From Flavobacterium anseongense (lineage in GTDB: Bacteria; Bacteroidota; Bacteroidia; Flavobacteriales; Flavobacteriaceae), in NCBI RefSeq assembly GCF_021608185.1, contig NZ_JAKIHN010000005.1, positions 124,001 to 188,000 of the forward strand: a stretch of DNA of 64,000 nt, in the 5' to 3' direction. This document shows, in pieces, positions 61,685-64,000 of this stretch. The notes under the pieces were generated by a model. The model was not told where the DNA came from and did not search any database. It worked only from the letters and a program-made list of their open reading frames with translations. A program made the translations under genes and the position numbers. Within the stretch, counting starts at the first letter, position 1. Every line of letters begins with the position of its first letter.

Positions 61685-62382
61685 CGGAAAGTATTGCTTG
61701 TATTTTAGTTTATTGTAAGTGTTTGATTTTTAAAAGATAAACATTTTTTGTGTTTGAGTATTTTTTATAACTATTTGGAAATCATTAGAAATTACGCAAC
61801 AAAAATGTTAAAATTGCACATTGTTGATAGCAATTCGCAATTCATTGATAATCAGTTAACCTTAAATTAACACAGATTGTTAACAACTTTGGATAGAATT
61901 TTAGAAGTTTTTTTAAGTTATGCAGTTAAAAATTGTAATCAAAAATCAAGTTGAAAAAAACAAATTTAGTTTGGGAATTTTTTAGAAAAGTTATCAATAC
62001 AAAAAACAACTTTTTCAACCGAAATCAACAATTAAAGTTATTTACAAAAAGTGTCTTTTTTTAGTTGTGAACAACTGTTAATTAAACTTCAAAAAAGGTT
62101 AAAAATGAAGCTTTTAATTTGTCAAAAGTCTGTTGATAATTTGGTATAAAAAACTAAAACTTTAAAATCTAATTTTTAAAATTAAAGTTATTACACAAAT
62201 AAACACCCTATAATAACCATCATAAATTTAAATTTTTAAATCTTTTCTTTTTGTTGTTTTTAATAAGTGTTGATAACATTCTTTTATAAAAGCTAAAAGT
62301 TATTTTTTAGATAAATATTAATACTTAATTCTAATATCTTAATACTTCTTCGTAATTTTCAGCATTAATTAGAAAATGAATA
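61685..62382. other. AT-rich gene-free gap, candidate replication origin
   Basis: No open reading frame or RNA gene was seen in this stretch between divergent rpiB and rnr. It is very AT-rich. DnaA-box-like nonamers occur: TTATCAACA on the minus strand at 62131-62139 and 62268-62276, CTATCAACA at 61822-61830, and TTATCAATA on the plus strand at 61991-61999. AAAGTTAT is repeated at 61987, 62034, 62184 and 62296. This composition is compatible with an origin, or simply with a long regulatory region for rnr. Confidence 0.35.
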
Positions 62383-64000
62383 ATGAGTAAGAAACACAAA
62401 AAGTTCGGGAAAAATGAAAAGACCTTTTCCGAAAAGATATTTAAGATACTTTCAAAAAACGCCAATAAACCTTTTAACTACAAACAAATTGCTGCTATTT
62501 TAGAATTGGATGATACTAAAAGCAGAAACGAAATAATCAAAGATTTAAAAATTTTAGCAGCTCAAAAGCTAATTATTGAATCAGAACCAGGAAAGTATTT
62601 AGTCAAAGCTTCCAGTCAGCAATATTACGAAGGCGTTGTGGACATGACTTCCAGAAAAGCAGGCTATTTTGTTTGCGAAGATTTAGAAAACGATGTCTTT
62701 ATTCCGTTTATAAATCTGAATCATGCTTTAGATGGCGACAAAGTAAAAGCGTATGTGTATAACCGAAGAAGTTCCAGAAAACCAGAAGCCGAAGTTATAG
62801 AAATCATCGAAAGACATAAAAACGAATTCGTTGGTGTTGTTGATATTCAAAAGAATTTTGGATTTGTAACGACTGCCAACGCTAAAATGTATACTGATAT
62901 TTTTATTCCAAAAAATAAACTAGGTGAAGCAGAACATGGCGATGTAGTTTTAGTAAAATTAGAAGATTGGCCTGCAAAAGCGGATTCTCCTTTTGGTTCT
63001 GTGATAAAAGTACTTGGAAAACCAGGCGAACACAATACCGAAATTCACGCCATTTTAGCGGAATATGGATTGCCTTATGATTTTCCTATTGAAGTAGAAG
63101 CTTATGCAAATAAATTAGACACTTCGATAACGCAAAATGAAATTGATAAACGGCGCGATATGCGAAAAGTGTTGACGTTTACAATTGATCCCAAAGATGC
63201 AAAAGATTTTGATGATGCTTTGTCGTTTCAGGTTTTAGAAAACGGAAACTATGAAATTGGTGTTCATATTGCTGATGTTTCGCATTATTTACAGGAAGGA
63301 ACAATCTTAGACGATGAAGCGTATAAAAGAGCAACTTCGGTTTATTTGGTAGACAGAGTTGTACCAATGTTACCTGAAGTTTTATCCAATTTTGCCTGTT
63401 CACTTCGTCCGTATGAAGAAAAATATACGTTTTCAGCAATTTTTCAATTGAATGCTAAAGCCGAAGTTTTAGATTCATGGTTTGGAAGAACAGTGATTTA
63501 TTCTGACCAGCGTTTTGCCTACGAAGAAGCGCAACATATTATTGAAACAAAATCGGATATAATTCCGGCAGCAATTTCTTTGACCGGAAAGGAATATAAA
63601 GTTCCGGCTGAAATCGTAACAGCGACTTTAAAACAGGATGAATTAGCTAAAATTCTACGCAGAAAAAGAATGGCTGATGGTGCGATTTCGTTTGATAAAG
63701 TCGAAGTAAAATTTAATCTGGATGAAAATTCAGAACCTGTTGGTGTTTTCTTTAAAATCTCAAAAGATGCCAATCATTTGATTGAAGAATTCATGTTGTT
63801 AGCCAATAGAAAAGTGGCGGAATTTATAGGAAAACAAAAGAAAACATTCATTTACAGAATTCACGACGAACCAAACGAAGACAAATTAATCAACCTACAA
63901 ACCGTAATTTCTAAGTTTGGTTATGCTATAAACATGAAATCTAAACAGGATATTTCAAAATCATTAAATAAATTATTGAATGATGTCAATGGAAAAAAAG
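62383..64000 (+). CDS. rnr: ribonuclease R, 5' part
   Basis: The frame from ATG 62383 runs 539 codons without a stop to the window edge. It starts with a basic stretch (SKKHKKFGKNEK) and a winged-helix domain (FNYKQIAAILELDDTKSRNE). Cold-shock domains (EFVGVVDIQKNFGFVTT) and the RNB catalytic domain follow, with the acidic metal-binding motif TIDPKDAKDFDDALSF near residues 267-282 and GVHIADVSHYL. This is RNase R, a 3'-5' exoribonuclease that degrades structured RNA. The rest of the RNB and S1 domains lie beyond the window. Confidence 0.96.
   Translation, partial: MSKKHKKFGKNEKTFSEKIFKILSKNANKPFNYKQIAAILELDDTKSRNEIIKDLKILAAQKLIIESEPGKYLVKASSQQYYEGVVDMTSRKAGYFVCEDLENDVFIPFINLNHALDGDKVKAYVYNRRSSRKPEAEVIEIIERHKNEFVGVVDIQKNFGFVTTANAKMYTDIFIPKNKLGEAEHGDVVLVKLEDWPAKADSPFGSVIKVLGKPGEHNTEIHAILAEYGLPYDFPIEVEAYANKLDTSITQNEIDKRRDMRKVLTFTIDPKDAKDFDDALSFQVLENGNYEIGVHIADVSHYLQEGTILDDEAYKRATSVYLVDRVVPMLPEVLSNFACSLRPYEEKYTFSAIFQLNAKAEVLDSWFGRTVIYSDQRFAYEEAQHIIETKSDIIPAAISLTGKEYKVPAEIVTATLKQDELAKILRRKRMADGAISFDKVEVKFNLDENSEPVGVFFKISKDANHLIEEFMLLANRKVAEFIGKQKKTFIYRIHDEPNEDKLINLQTVISKFGYAINMKSKQDISKSLNKLLNDVNGKK

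Overview
This window looks like a chromosomal segment of a Flavobacteriaceae bacterium, probably a Flavobacterium. The DNA is AT-rich. Many genes are preceded by the Bacteroidetes -7 box TAnnTTTG rather than a TATAAT box. Typical family members are present: a SprE/PorW-like gliding/secretion lipoprotein, type IX secretion (T9SS) cargo with C-terminal sorting domains, DUF6168, DUF4254, DUF5687 and DUF6909. No tRNA, rRNA, CRISPR array, insertion sequence or prophage gene was seen. The assignment rests on gene content and promoter style, not on a database match.

Layout. (1) 1-5.4 kb, minus strand: the F-type ATP synthase operon atpB-E-F-H-A-G, headed by its own promoter, with an AtpI-like gene, atpZ and a bactofilin upstream. 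(2) 5.4-14.7 kb: a SprE/PorW-like TPR lipoprotein and a roughly 2,030-residue secreted multidomain protein. Both are expressed from what appears to be the same special promoter with an extra TTACCGCTT element. (3) 14.7-24.5 kb: housekeeping and accessory genes, including an ABC exporter pair, a flavin/2Fe-2S reductase, a heptosyltransferase with DUF4254, upp, purD and a secreted BNR-type T9SS cargo. (4) 24.5-50.6 kb: a large surface-polysaccharide locus made of strand-alternating modules. (5) 42.9-54.3 kb: a long minus-strand run that includes the Wzz/dTDP-sugar operon, a GH3-family enzyme and an M23 peptidase. (6) 54.4-61.7 kb: tatA, a DUF2089/membrane/hydrolase operon, tex, NAD(P)HX dehydratase, a CDF metal exporter and rpiB. 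(7) 61.65-62.38 kb: a 731-bp AT-rich gap without genes. (8) A partial rnr running off the right edge.

The polysaccharide locus encodes precursor synthesis: WecB, UDP-xylose synthase, rfbA/C/D, and wecE plus wecD for dTDP-Fuc4NAc. It also has a gmd-colC-colD set that should make GDP-L-colitose. Assembly functions include a WcaJ-type initiating sugar transferase, several glycosyltransferases, a Wzx flippase, two Wzy/WaaL-like membrane proteins, a Wzz-like chain-length protein, an acetyltransferase and a GtrII-like glucosyltransferase. rfbB, wecC, manB and manC are not in the window and must be elsewhere if these pathways work.

The most interesting points are as follows. The aminotransferase-fold protein after gmd has His188 in place of the catalytic lysine, the hallmark of the 3-dehydrase ColD. 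A shared promoter architecture links a secretion/gliding gene with a giant cargo gene. The C-terminal half of the DUF6909 protein resembles a nucleoside phosphorylase. A heptanucleotide repeat lies inside rfbD. The 731-bp gap has DnaA-box-like nonamers between divergent genes and is a candidate replication origin.
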